Origin: Metopolophium dirhodum
Taxonomy: Eukaryota > Arthropoda > Insecta > Hemiptera > Aphididae
Length of the DNA stretch: 64,000 nucleotides
Direction of reading: 5' to 3'
Assembly (NCBI RefSeq): GCF_019925205.1
Contig: NC_083566.1
Location: forward strand, 7,502,001 to 7,566,000
Position numbers and translations under genes: made by a program. The notes beneath the pieces are model-generated. The model was not told the origin of the DNA. It did not search any database and saw only the letters and a list, made by a program, of their open reading frames with translations. Below are positions 14,282 through 22,811 of this stretch, in pieces. How positions within the stretch are numbered: the stretch's first letter is position 1; each line of letters begins with the position of its first letter.

Positions 14282-15139
14282 CAATAGAGTCACGGTAACT
14301 CGAACGTAATAACTCGATAAACAATAAACTTAACAACTTGAATTTTGTCCTTGAGAATCTCGTAACACTCCACGTATTATTAGTATTTTCAACTCAAAGA
14401 TACAATATATTGTGATGAATATCAAAATCAAAGTACATAATATATTTTTATACCTGGGAATATGAGTGTCATCGGGTCGAAGCGGGGATATAGATTTAGA
14501 AAATAATGACGGTAGACATGATTGTAAAATTTTGGCAGGTAAACTTAATATCGATCAACAAACTATAAACATTTCAAACGTAAGTGATTCAATCGAGGAT
14601 AATGTTGTATCTAGTCAGTGGACTGTTGACCAATGACGAATTCATATAGGTTAACCTATATAGTGACTCTCAAAACTTCAAATATTATTGCGACGAATTA
14701 TAAGCAATACCATCAATCATCGTTACAAACTATTATGGAATTCATTGACTCTATCAAAAGTGAAAATATATAAATAATAAATAATAAATACTTTTTAAAG
14801 AAGTATCTATATCGGAAAATTAGAATATTTATTTGATAAACAGCCATACCGCCTAATATTAATAATAATCAAATATTTTTCTAATGATAATAGACAATAG
14901 TATAATACTGTATACCACTGTGTCTTACTTAATTTTTTATCATGACTTTTTTATAATGCAATTTTTCTACATATTTTTAGCGTAATTTACACACACGCAT
15001 TGAATAAAAATTCAACGGTTTGACTTAATTTTGATAAATTTGAGTTTGTTATCTCGAAATTCGAATACGGAATAATACATTTTCGAACGAAGCTATTTTA
15101 TATCTGCTAAAACTTCGAGTAATTATTGTGACACGGCTG
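14282..15139. mobile_element. pogo/Tigger-like DNA transposon relic
   Basis: An 858-bp relic with imperfect inverted ends. The left end reads CAATAGAGTCACGGTAACTC. The right end, read inward from 15139, is CAGCCGTGTCACAATAATTA followed by CTCGAAG. TA flanks both ends (14280-14281 and 15140-15141). The AACTCGAA-type subterminal words are typical of TcMar-Tigger/jerky elements. The interior near 14500-14640 reads for about 45 codons in one plus frame and may be the last trace of a transposase C-terminus, but no DDE domain is present. Confidence 0.65.
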
Positions 15140-15171
15140 TATATTATACATTTGTATATCCTATAAATTAT

Positions 15172-15732
15172 TAGTGTTGGATAGAATCATACCAAAAGTA
15201 ACGCGTTACGTAATTTCGTTCGAATATTTTCCAAGTAACGAAAATGTAATGGAAGTAATTTAAGAAATTCCAAAAAATATAACAAAAAAACTCTTAAAAA
15301 AATTGTTATAAATCAGAAAAAAAATAGCAGTAGGTACGATGTCTATAAACGTTATCTATAATGGAAATATATTATTTAAAATTTAAACTCTTCATAATAT
15401 TTAGTTTTCAATGATTCTGACCAAATACTCGTATTTATTTGCACTGAACCTACTTCATTTAACTTCATTTAGTTCAATTTAGTTCATTTTACCTACTCAT
15501 CTGGAAATAATTTGTTCATGTTTTCGAAATCATCTTCGTTCAAAATGTATTATACCTATATTCACTATTTCCCACTTACGTTGGTTGCCCATTGACGTTT
15601 GATAAGAAATAAGGTGAACACCATGTGTACTGTTATTTTTCTTTCGCAGAGTAACGCAATCCAGTAACAATTTTATTTGAGTAACGAGTAAAATAACTTA
15701 ATTGCTTTTTAAAAATAACCTACTCAACACTG
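15172..15732. mobile_element. hAT-like MITE with GTAACGCGTTAC core
   Basis: Terminal repeats are TAGTGTTG at 15172-15179 and CAACACTG at 15725-15732. The subterminal palindrome GTAACGCGTTAC (about 15199-15210) and repeated AGTAACG words are characteristic of a widespread hAT-type MITE group. The 8-bp flanks TAAATTAT and AAAACTAT agree at six of eight positions, which fits a decayed 8-bp target duplication. A TTCATTTA-like tandem lies inside (about 15453-15490). There is no transposase. Confidence 0.7.
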
Positions 15733-16337
15733 AAAACTATTGTAATTTGTAATTGTCACATGCGTAACATAATATTATGTTGACCAAAATGAATAATTTT
15801 TATTTTAACATGTAGGTATACTTACTATAACAAGATTTATATTAACTAATGGGTAATAGACAATGGTCTACAGACTCGACTTTGTAATGGCATGTAAAAT
15901 ATAATATATTGTATAGTGTTCCTTCTTTTTGTTTCATTTTTTATCGTTATCTTCGCCGTTTACGACATTTATAATATATTTTAGGGTAGTATGGTCACGA
16001 ATGTTAAAATTATATTATAAACATTTGCAAAAAGAATTCAATTTTCGTTTGGATACAATTTATGCACCGTAGGTAGTTGCTGTTCAGTCGATTTTAAAAA
16101 TAATATAATTTGGAAAAATTATATAAATCTAATTAAAATATCTTAGGTTTCTTATTGACTAAAATAATATTGATACTGTGCCACCGCCCTGGCGACAACA
16201 GGGTAGAAAATGTATAAAAGGAACTTGTATTCCACAATCTAAAAACACAATGGTCCAATGTTTTATTATGTATAACGAGAATGGCGCGGTTTCGTTGAAA
16301 TAATTGTGACGCTGCGGCAACGTAGGTACCTCCCTGC
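15733..16337. other. Spacer before the LTR
   Basis: About 600 bp without a gene. From about 16173 the composition becomes GC-richer and includes a TATAAAAG word at about 16213. It begins with TGATAC, which could be an alternative LTR start, but no matching target duplication supports that. Confidence 0.45.
16334..16337. repeat. 4-bp target duplication of the LTR, left copy
   Basis: CTGC directly before TGTAACGG. It is repeated at 26409-26412 directly after CCGTATCA. Four base pairs is a normal duplication length for Ty3/gypsy-type integration, although a 4-bp match alone is weak. Confidence 0.5.
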
Positions 16338-16591
16338 TGTAACGGGATAAACCGTCACTGTATTAAAATGGTCCTTTCAGGACCACCAAACACAACAGTA
16401 TGGCAACATAATGCGACACAAGTAATAGACGCGACATATTAGAATAAGTAGTTTACCAACAGGAAGATTTCACGGAAATAACAAGCAAGAACCACATTAA
16501 CAAAGCGAACACCAACGGGTCGAGGTGTGGTTATTGCTTATCAAAGCAACCATCCTCGACCAATCACAGGACAACAAAGGGAAACAAATAG

Positions 16592-16599
16592 TATATATA
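16592..16599 (+). promoter_or_regulatory. TATA box of the solo LTR
   Basis: TATATATA lies 23 bp before the inserted GGTCAAATCTA. Initiation about 27-31 bp downstream would fall at about 16619-16623, inside the 11-bp duplication and a few bases before LINE copy 1. The LTR promoter could therefore drive an almost precisely full-length LINE transcript. Confidence 0.5.
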
Positions 16600-16614
16600 C
16601 CGGGACAGTTCACC

Positions 16615-16625
16615 GGTCAAATCTA
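16615..16625 (+). repeat. 11-bp duplication GGTCAAATCTA, left
   Basis: First of three identical copies, directly before LINE copy 1. The others are at 21089-21099 (between the units) and 25569-25579 (after copy 2). The outer pair is best read as the target-site duplication in the LTR. Confidence 0.8.
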
Positions 16626-16645
16626 CATCCATCCATCATCACACA

Positions 16646-16680
16646 TCAGTTCACGTTCAGTTCACATCCGAGCAAGACGT
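16646..16680 (+). promoter_or_regulatory. Candidate internal Inr plus DPE promoter, copy 1
   Basis: TCAGT at 16646-16650 matches the arthropod initiator with A+1 at 16648. AGACGT at 16675-16680 matches the downstream promoter element and lies exactly at +28 to +33. Jockey elements are known to use internal TATA-less Inr/DPE promoters. The same site occurs in copy 2 at 21120-21154. A second TCAGT at 16657 lacks a correctly spaced DPE. Confidence 0.55.
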
Positions 16681-16702
16681 CCTCTGCCAACTACTCTACA
16701 GC

Positions 16703-16881
16703 CAGCCGTTTTCAACGCTTCAACAGGGCAACAGCGCCCACGGTTCACACCACGAACCTTCAACCACAAAACAGCCGTTCTTACTGCTTCAACAGGGCTC
16801 CAGCGCCCACGGTTCACACCACGAACCTTCAACTCAAAACAGCCGTTTTCACCGCTACTCCGACAGGGCACCAGCGCCCAA
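16703..16881 (+). repeat. 5' UTR tandem repeats, copy 1
   Basis: Two full units of 69 and 68 bp (16703-16771 and 16772-16839) and a shortened third (16840-about 16881). Each starts CAGCCGTT and contains ACAGGG and CAGCGCCCA. Repeated 5' regions are common in non-LTR elements and can act as promoter or packaging modules. Confidence 0.85.
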
Positions 16882-16887
16882 GGTAAG

Positions 16888-16905
16888 CCGTCGCGAAAGC
16901 GACGG
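16888..16905 (+). other. Hairpin with GAAA tetraloop in the 5' UTR
   Basis: CCGTCGC, loop GAAA, GCGACGG: a perfect 7-bp GC-rich stem closed by a GNRA-type loop. It sits directly after the third 5' UTR repeat and a splice-donor-like AAGGTAAGC (16881-16889). The copy 2 equivalent is at 21362-21379. Confidence 0.6.
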
Positions 16906-17063
16906 GTATCCACCTCCCACCGTTTATCTGTCGAGGGGCCGCGCCCTCTCATTGCCGCAGAATCCCATCCCTGACCAAACCAAACCCCCCTAAAACCCCC
17001 CGTCACACCACCAGAAAATCGCTCTTTTCAGAGCTACAGTGTTAAAACCCTGAGTTTGTTACG

Positions 17064-17082
17064 GTCTTGCCATGGGCAAGAC
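17064..17082 (+). promoter_or_regulatory. Hairpin enclosing the ORF1 start codon, copy 1
   Basis: GTCTTGCC, ATG, GGCAAGAC: the eight bases before and after the ORF1 start codon are perfect reverse complements, which leaves the ATG alone in the loop. In RNA this would hide or mark the start codon. The same structure is at 21538-21556. The inverted repeat is seen directly, but a role in translation is inference. Confidence 0.6.
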
Positions 17083-18337
17083 AGCTAACAAGCGGAAGGG
17101 CCCCGCGCAAACACCCGGGAGTTCCAAGAAGGGACGTCCACGTGCCTCGCCATCCCCACCGTCCACCTTCCTAAAAGGTCCACAGAGGGATTCCCCACCC
17201 TCTCCAACTCCGTCGACCGACTCATCAATATCAATGTCGTCGAACTGCTCCACTTCCGACACCGAGTCAAACAAATCCGCCCAACACTCCGCCCCGACTA
17301 TGAAACCTCCACCAGCCAAAACATCCGAACAACAAACCCCGACATCAGCCAAACCCAAGCAAATCAGGCCACCCCCCTTAATCTTAAACTCTGCGTCCTG
17401 GCGAAAAATCGCACCAACCATTTACAAACTTCCGAACTTCACTCCATCGGCAATTACAGCCAAAACCACATCCAATGGACAAATAACCGTCCAAACTACC
17501 GACCCCACCCACTTCCGACAAATTCAGAAAGTCCTAGTTGACAGCAAAACTGAATTCCATACCTTCAGCCTCCCTGAAGATCGTTCCCTTAAGGTCGTTC
17601 TAAAGGGCATACCGATCGACATCACCACTGACGATCTAAAATCCGAACTAGAAACCCTAAACTTCCAAACAAAATACATCCGCCGTTTCGGTACTCCCGA
17701 AAAACCGATGCCCATGTGCCTCGTACACATTGCGGCAACCCCGAACGCCAAGGATATCTTCCTTCTCAACTCCCTATTTTATCTAACGATTTCGGTAGAA
17801 GCCCTTAAACCTTCCGGCCCGGCACAATGTTTTTCGTGCCAACGTTTTGGACACGGTTCCCGTAACTGTGGCCACCCACCCAGATGCGTCAAGTGCGCAG
17901 GAAATCACTTGGCATCTGAATGCCAAAAAACTCCCGACCAAACCCCGACATGCTGCAATTGCGGCGGGCCTCATACGGCTAATTTCCGCGGATGCCCACA
18001 TCTCTTGACGATAAAACCCAAAATCGCACCACCAACAACCAAACCCCAAACCCTGCCACCGACAACTCAATCTTTTACACCACCCCTGCCCCCACCAACA
18101 ACTACAATAAAACCCCAAACCCGCTCGTACGCTGCAGCCACCACCGGCCAAGCGCCCCCACCACCACCACCACCACCAAAACCGACCAGTCCCGAAGCCC
18201 CACAAATTAACCTGTCCCTCATTTTAAACCTCCTGACCAACCTCTTAACAGCCATAGTTAACAACCAGGACCCCAAAACCCTGATACAAACAGCGATACA
18301 ATCATTCTTAACCATACTATCCCCCCAAAATGGATAA
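17072..18337 (+). CDS. LINE ORF1 protein, copy 1 (zinc-knuckle nucleic-acid-binding protein)
   Basis: A 421-residue protein expected to coat the LINE RNA and help nuclear entry and strand exchange. The N-terminus is basic and Ser/Pro-rich (about residues 1-35, several Lys/Arg clusters), followed by a low-complexity Ser/Thr/Pro region. About residues 170-245 look like the small alpha/beta domain found before the knuckles in Jockey ORF1 proteins. Three knuckles follow: C253-x2-C-x4-H-x4-C, C272-x2-C-x3-H-x4-C and C294-x2-C-x3-H-x6-C308. A Pro-rich linker including an eight-Pro run and a Leu/Ile-rich C-terminal segment (about 375-416) end the protein. The start is the ATG at 17072, in a hairpin loop. 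The stop overlaps ORF2 by 8 bases. It is identical to the copy 2 protein. Confidence 0.92.
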   Translation: MGKTANKRKGPAQTPGSSKKGRPRASPSPPSTFLKGPQRDSPPSPTPSTDSSISMSSNCSTSDTESNKSAQHSAPTMKPPPAKTSEQQTPTSAKPKQIRPPPLILNSASWRKIAPTIYKLPNFTPSAITAKTTSNGQITVQTTDPTHFRQIQKVLVDSKTEFHTFSLPEDRSLKVVLKGIPIDITTDDLKSELETLNFQTKYIRRFGTPEKPMPMCLVHIAATPNAKDIFLLNSLFYLTISVEALKPSGPAQCFSCQRFGHGSRNCGHPPRCVKCAGNHLASECQKTPDQTPTCCNCGGPHTANFRGCPHLLTIKPKIAPPTTKPQTLPPTTQSFTPPLPPPTTTIKPQTRSYAAATTGQAPPPPPPPPKPTSPEAPQINLSLILNLLTNLLTAIVNNQDPKTLIQTAIQSFLTILSPQNG

Positions 18338-20990
18338 CTTAAAAATTCTATTTTGGAACTCAAACGGCATTAACCACAAACTTGACGAACTGCGCTCTTT
18401 AGCACTAAAACTGAAAACCGACATAATCCTACTTAACGAAACCCACCTAAAACCCTCGGCCAGACTTCACATTCCTAACTTTTTTACGTACAGGAACGAC
18501 CTGCCGCCCGTGCGGGGCTCGCCCGCCCACGGAGGCACGGCCGTTCTCGTCAACCGACGTATCGTTCACCAACCAGTTACCCTAAACACAACCATCCAAA
18601 CCTCTTCCATCCTCGTACAACTCAACGGCCACGAAGTACTTATTTCAGCCGTATACAAACCACCCGGAACCCTACTAACGACAAACGACCTCGACCTTTT
18701 GACAAAGAGTGCCGAATGGCAAATTTCGGCAGGCGACTTCAACGCCAAACATCCGCTGTGGTATAGCCACACGACTAACGCTGCCGGCCGTGTCCTCTTT
18801 GACCACGCACAACAATCGGACTACTCTGTAACTGCTCCCTCTTCTCCCACACATTTCCCGACATGCACACGATACAGACCTGACATACTCGACATCGCCC
18901 TCGTACGACTACCCTATCAAACCCAAATCACTAACCTCAACGAACTATCTTCCGACCACAACCCCATTCTTCTAGATACACTCTGCACTCCGATCTCTTC
19001 TTCTCCACCGGTTACGAATCGGTTTATTAACTGGAAAAAATACACGACAACTCTCGCGAACTTACCGAACTCAACCACTCAACCGACCAACGACCGTGAG
19101 TCTATCGACCTGGCAATCGAAAACCTCACAAAACATATCCAACAAGCGGTTGAATCCAGCGTATACGTACCGACACGCAAACACCCGTCCACTGTAGTAC
19201 CAGACTACATTAAACTGGAAATACAAGACAAAAACCGTATACGCCGCGAATGGCAAATAAACCGCGACCCGACAATTAAACGACAACTAAACGCCAAAAT
19301 ATCTCTCATACGTACCTTACTCGCAACGCACAACACTGACCAATGGGACATCTTTCTTAACTCACTAGACCACCAAGACGGTTCAATATACAAACTCAAC
19401 AAATGTCTCTTACACAAACGTCCAGCATCTCACCCACTAACCGGCCCCGACGGCCTAGTTTTTCCGGCCAACGAACGAGCAGAGCTGATAGCCGACTCGC
19501 TCGAACGTCAATTTCAAACAAACCCCGGCCCCGACTTACCAGACGTAACCGCTCACTCCCAGTACCTACAAGGCCTTGACATCACCCGATCTAACCTCTT
19601 TACCACTCCCGGCCAGATACAAGACATAATTCGCAACCTTCGCAAAAAGAAAGCCCCAGGTGACGACCTCATCACCAACACGGCTCTTAAATTCCTACCG
19701 AACAACGTTATACTGTCCCTTACTCGGATCATCAACAGCGCCTTCAGAATCTGCTACTTTCCCCTTGCCTGGAAAAAAGCAGTCATCATCTCCATTCCCA
19801 AACCTGGCAAAGACCATAAACAACCCGAAAACTATAGACCAATCGCCCTCCTCTCCTCCCTGTCCAAAATTTACGAACGACTCATCCTCACCCACCTACA
19901 AGACAAACTCAAAAACAAAATCCGTCCCGAACAGTTCGCCTTCAGACCCGAACACTCGACCACACTACAACTAACCAAACTCACCCACCAACTGAGCGAA
20001 AACTTTAACAACGACTTAAACACTGCTTCCGTCTTCCTCGACGTGGAGAAAGCCTTCGACCGCGTCTGGCACGAAGGCCTACTCTACAAACTCTCCAAAC
20101 TCAACATCTCGTTAGAAATCATAAAAATCATCCAATCCTTTCTCACCGACCGTACTTTTACCACTAAAATCGAACACTCCTTCTCTACTACCAGACACGT
20201 ACTCGCAGGAGTCCCTCAGGGCTCCTGTCTCTCACCGACGCTATACTTGACGTACATTAACGACATTCCAACGACTCCTAAAGCCAACCTCTCACTCTTC
20301 GCTGACGACACGATGTTCTTTACTAGTAACAAAAACCCCAAACGTGCAACCATACAACTACAACACCAACTCAACCTCGCGTCCAACTGGTTCCACAGGT
20401 GGCGAATCAAAATAAACCCGACCAAAACAGTAGGCGTCCTCTTCGGGCGTTCTAATACAACCCACATTCCACCTCTAACCATCGATAACCAACCCGTTAA
20501 CTGGTCAAAACAGGCCAAATACTTAGGCGTCACGATTGGACGTAAACTTACATTCAACCAACACATTCAAGACGTAACCAAAAAAGCTACCCGCGTCCGT
20601 GGTATGCTTTACCCCTTACTTAACCGTACCAGTCCCGTTCCGCTGAAAACAAAACTTAACATACTTAAACTCTACGTGACCCCTATACTTACATATGCTG
20701 GCTCTTCCTGGGCACCCTTTATCGGCCCCTCCCATTGGAGACGTATTGAATCCGTCCAAAACATCGGCATACGCACGATAACCGGTATGCCCACTATCGT
20801 TAGAAACTCGGCCCTTTTAAAATCAGCCAACTTCAAATCTATTCAAAATTCCATTTGCTCTCAATCAAAAACAATGTTCTACAAAAACTCTTTTTCCGAA
20901 TACGATCATATCCGCCTCTTAGGTAAAACCCACTCCCCTCCAACCACCAAACGTTTACTCAAACCATACCCATTAAATTGGACTGACTAA
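18330..20990 (+). CDS. LINE ORF2 protein, copy 1 (endonuclease and reverse transcriptase)
   Basis: An 886-residue enzyme for target-primed reverse transcription. The N-terminal APE-type endonuclease (about 1-225) shows N10/N12, the NETH motif with E37, GDFN at 135-138 with H141, and SDHNP at 208-212. The reverse transcriptase spans about 440-745: YRPI at 502-505, the first catalytic Asp D571 in FLDVEKAFD, AGVPQGS at 626-632, FADD at 657-660 (catalytic D659/D660) and LGVT from 732. The thumb and C-terminal region follow and there is no RNase H domain, as in the Jockey clade. The ATG is embedded in ATGGATAA, so its first bases overlap the ORF1 stop. Translation by termination-reinitiation is plausible. 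All catalytic motifs are present and the frame is intact. Confidence 0.95.
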   Translation: MDNLKILFWNSNGINHKLDELRSLALKLKTDIILLNETHLKPSARLHIPNFFTYRNDLPPVRGSPAHGGTAVLVNRRIVHQPVTLNTTIQTSSILVQLNGHEVLISAVYKPPGTLLTTNDLDLLTKSAEWQISAGDFNAKHPLWYSHTTNAAGRVLFDHAQQSDYSVTAPSSPTHFPTCTRYRPDILDIALVRLPYQTQITNLNELSSDHNPILLDTLCTPISSSPPVTNRFINWKKYTTTLANLPNSTTQPTNDRESIDLAIENLTKHIQQAVESSVYVPTRKHPSTVVPDYIKLEIQDKNRIRREWQINRDPTIKRQLNAKISLIRTLLATHNTDQWDIFLNSLDHQDGSIYKLNKCLLHKRPASHPLTGPDGLVFPANERAELIADSLERQFQTNPGPDLPDVTAHSQYLQGLDITRSNLFTTPGQIQDIIRNLRKKKAPGDDLITNTALKFLPNNVILSLTRIINSAFRICYFPLAWKKAVIISIPKPGKDHKQPENYRPIALLSSLSKIYERLILTHLQDKLKNKIRPEQFAFRPEHSTTLQLTKLTHQLSENFNNDLNTASVFLDVEKAFDRVWHEGLLYKLSKLNISLEIIKIIQSFLTDRTFTTKIEHSFSTTRHVLAGVPQGSCLSPTLYLTYINDIPTTPKANLSLFADDTMFFTSNKNPKRATIQLQHQLNLASNWFHRWRIKINPTKTVGVLFGRSNTTHIPPLTIDNQPVNWSKQAKYLGVTIGRKLTFNQHIQDVTKKATRVRGMLYPLLNRTSPVPLKTKLNILKLYVTPILTYAGSSWAPFIGPSHWRRIESVQNIGIRTITGMPTIVRNSALLKSANFKSIQNSICSQSKTMFYKNSFSEYDHIRLLGKTHSPPTTKRLLKPYPLNWTD

Positions 20991-21088
20991 CATAACTGAA
21001 CCTACCAATCAACCCCAAAATCCATCCACTAGTAGAGGCACAAGCCTGGAATAGTAAACGGCATAGCCACCCCTCCCAAAGCAAAGAA
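20991..21088 (+). other. 3' UTR and tail of LINE copy 1
   Basis: 98 bp after the ORF2 stop, ending in CCC then AAAGCAAAGAA. There is no AATAAA and no long poly(A), so the tail is a short pentanucleotide AAAGC repeat. Up to the tail it matches the copy 2 3' UTR. Confidence 0.8.
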
Positions 21089-21099
21089 GGTCAAATCTA
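21089..21099 (+). repeat. 11-bp duplication GGTCAAATCTA, middle
   Basis: Identical to the outer two copies and the only sequence between the two LINE units. It would be a regenerated target site if the second LINE inserted at the same target, or a residue of recombination between duplications. Confidence 0.8.
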
Positions 21100-21119
21100 C
21101 ATCCATCCATCATCACACA

Positions 21120-21154
21120 TCAGTTCACGTTCAGTTCACATCCGAGCAAGACGT
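21120..21154 (+). promoter_or_regulatory. Candidate internal Inr plus DPE promoter, copy 2
   Basis: Same TCAGT (21120-21124) and AGACGT (21149-21154) pair with +28 spacing as in copy 1. Here the DNA upstream is the 3' end of copy 1 and not an LTR with a TATA box, so this copy would depend on the internal promoter. Confidence 0.5.
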
Positions 21155-21176
21155 CCTCTGCCAACTACTCTACAGC

Positions 21177-21355
21177 CAGCCGTTTTCAACGCTTCAACAG
21201 GGCAACAGCGCCCACGGTTCACACCACGAACCTTCAACCACAAAACAGCCGTTCTTACTGCTTCAACAGGGCTCCAGCGCCCACGGTTCACACCACGAAC
21301 CTTCAACTCAAAACAGCCGTTTTCACCGCTACTCCGACAGGGCACCAGCGCCCAA
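21177..21355 (+). repeat. 5' UTR tandem repeats, copy 2
   Basis: Same arrangement of two full units and one shortened unit as at 16703-16881. Confidence 0.85.
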
Positions 21356-21537
21356 GGTAAGCCGTCGCGAAAGCGACGGGTATCCACCTCCCACCGTTTA
21401 TCTGTCGAGGGGCCGCGCCCTCTCATTGCCGCAGAATCCCATCCCTGACCAAACCAAACCCCCCTAAAACCCCCCGTCACACCACCAGAAAATCGCTCTT
21501 TTCAGAGCTACAGTGTTAAAACCCTGAGTTTGTTACG

Positions 21538-21556
21538 GTCTTGCCATGGGCAAGAC
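21538..21556 (+). promoter_or_regulatory. Hairpin enclosing the ORF1 start codon, copy 2
   Basis: Same perfect 8-bp inverted repeat with the ATG as the three-base loop as at 17064-17082. Confidence 0.6.
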
Positions 21557-22811
21557 AGCTAACAAGCGGAAGGGCCCCGCGCAAACACCCGGGAGTTCCA
21601 AGAAGGGACGTCCACGTGCCTCGCCATCCCCACCGTCCACCTTCCTAAAAGGTCCACAGAGGGATTCCCCACCCTCTCCAACTCCGTCGACCGACTCATC
21701 AATATCAATGTCGTCGAACTGCTCCACTTCCGACACCGAGTCAAACAAATCCGCCCAACACTCCGCCCCGACTATGAAACCTCCACCAGCCAAAACATCC
21801 GAACAACAAACCCCGACATCAGCCAAACCCAAGCAAATCAGGCCACCCCCCTTAATCTTAAACTCTGCGTCCTGGCGAAAAATCGCACCAACCATTTACA
21901 AACTTCCGAACTTCACTCCATCGGCAATTACAGCCAAAACCACATCCAATGGACAAATAACCGTCCAAACTACCGACCCCACCCACTTCCGACAAATTCA
22001 GAAAGTCCTAGTTGACAGCAAAACTGAATTCCATACCTTCAGCCTCCCTGAAGATCGTTCCCTTAAGGTCGTTCTAAAGGGCATACCGATCGACATCACC
22101 ACTGACGATCTAAAATCCGAACTAGAAACCCTAAACTTCCAAACAAAATACATCCGCCGTTTCGGTACTCCCGAAAAACCGATGCCCATGTGCCTCGTAC
22201 ACATTGCGGCAACCCCGAACGCCAAGGATATCTTCCTTCTCAACTCCCTATTTTATCTAACGATTTCGGTAGAAGCCCTTAAACCTTCCGGCCCGGCACA
22301 ATGTTTTTCGTGCCAACGTTTTGGACACGGTTCCCGTAACTGTGGCCACCCACCCAGATGCGTCAAGTGCGCAGGAAATCACTTGGCATCTGAATGCCAA
22401 AAAACTCCCGACCAAACCCCGACATGCTGCAATTGCGGCGGGCCTCATACGGCTAATTTCCGCGGATGCCCACATCTCTTGACGATAAAACCCAAAATCG
22501 CACCACCAACAACCAAACCCCAAACCCTGCCACCGACAACTCAATCTTTTACACCACCCCTGCCCCCACCAACAACTACAATAAAACCCCAAACCCGCTC
22601 GTACGCTGCAGCCACCACCGGCCAAGCGCCCCCACCACCACCACCACCACCAAAACCGACCAGTCCCGAAGCCCCACAAATTAACCTGTCCCTCATTTTA
22701 AACCTCCTGACCAACCTCTTAACAGCCATAGTTAACAACCAGGACCCCAAAACCCTGATACAAACAGCGATACAATCATTCTTAACCATACTATCCCCCC
22801 AAAATGGATAA
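21546..22811 (+). CDS. LINE ORF1 protein, copy 2
   Basis: 421 residues, identical to the copy 1 protein in every residue shown, with the three zinc knuckles (first Cys at residues 253, 272 and 294) and the Leu/Ile-rich C-terminus. It starts in the hairpin loop at 21546 and overlaps ORF2 of the same unit by 8 bases. An intact frame in both units, with no nonsense or frameshift change, argues that the duplication is recent. Confidence 0.92.
   Translation: MGKTANKRKGPAQTPGSSKKGRPRASPSPPSTFLKGPQRDSPPSPTPSTDSSISMSSNCSTSDTESNKSAQHSAPTMKPPPAKTSEQQTPTSAKPKQIRPPPLILNSASWRKIAPTIYKLPNFTPSAITAKTTSNGQITVQTTDPTHFRQIQKVLVDSKTEFHTFSLPEDRSLKVVLKGIPIDITTDDLKSELETLNFQTKYIRRFGTPEKPMPMCLVHIAATPNAKDIFLLNSLFYLTISVEALKPSGPAQCFSCQRFGHGSRNCGHPPRCVKCAGNHLASECQKTPDQTPTCCNCGGPHTANFRGCPHLLTIKPKIAPPTTKPQTLPPTTQSFTPPLPPPTTTIKPQTRSYAAATTGQAPPPPPPPPKPTSPEAPQINLSLILNLLTNLLTAIVNNQDPKTLIQTAIQSFLTILSPQNG

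Larger units (their letters stand above)
16626..21088 (+). mobile_element. Jockey-clade LINE, full-length copy 1
   Basis: A 4463-bp non-LTR retrotransposon. In order it has a 5' UTR with tandem repeats (16626-17071), ORF1 (17072-18337), ORF2 (18330-20990) and a 98-bp 3' UTR ending AAAGCAAAGAA. The strand-specific composition (plus strand rich in A and C) and higher GC contrast with the host DNA. Both ORFs are intact, so it may be recently active. The clade call rests on a zinc-knuckle ORF1, an APE-type endonuclease plus reverse transcriptase without RNase H, and the ORF2 length of 886 residues. It joins copy 2 head to tail with 11 bp between them. Confidence 0.93.

Noticed and set aside
16173..16337. 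LTR starting at TGATAC instead of TGTAACGG
   Set aside because: It gives a better inverted end (TGATAC/GTATCA), but the bases flanking it do not match those after 26408, while CTGC flanks the chosen start.
16626..16700. HDV-like self-cleaving ribozyme at the LINE 5' end
   Set aside because: Such ribozymes begin at the first base with a defined nested fold. I could not build one here, and the clear hairpin lies about 260 bp downstream.
16662..18363. Antisense and alternate-frame open frames within the LINE units (same set at 21136-22837)
   Set aside because: They lie opposite or out of phase with ORF1 and the 5' UTR, repeat identically in the second unit and follow from its skewed codon composition.
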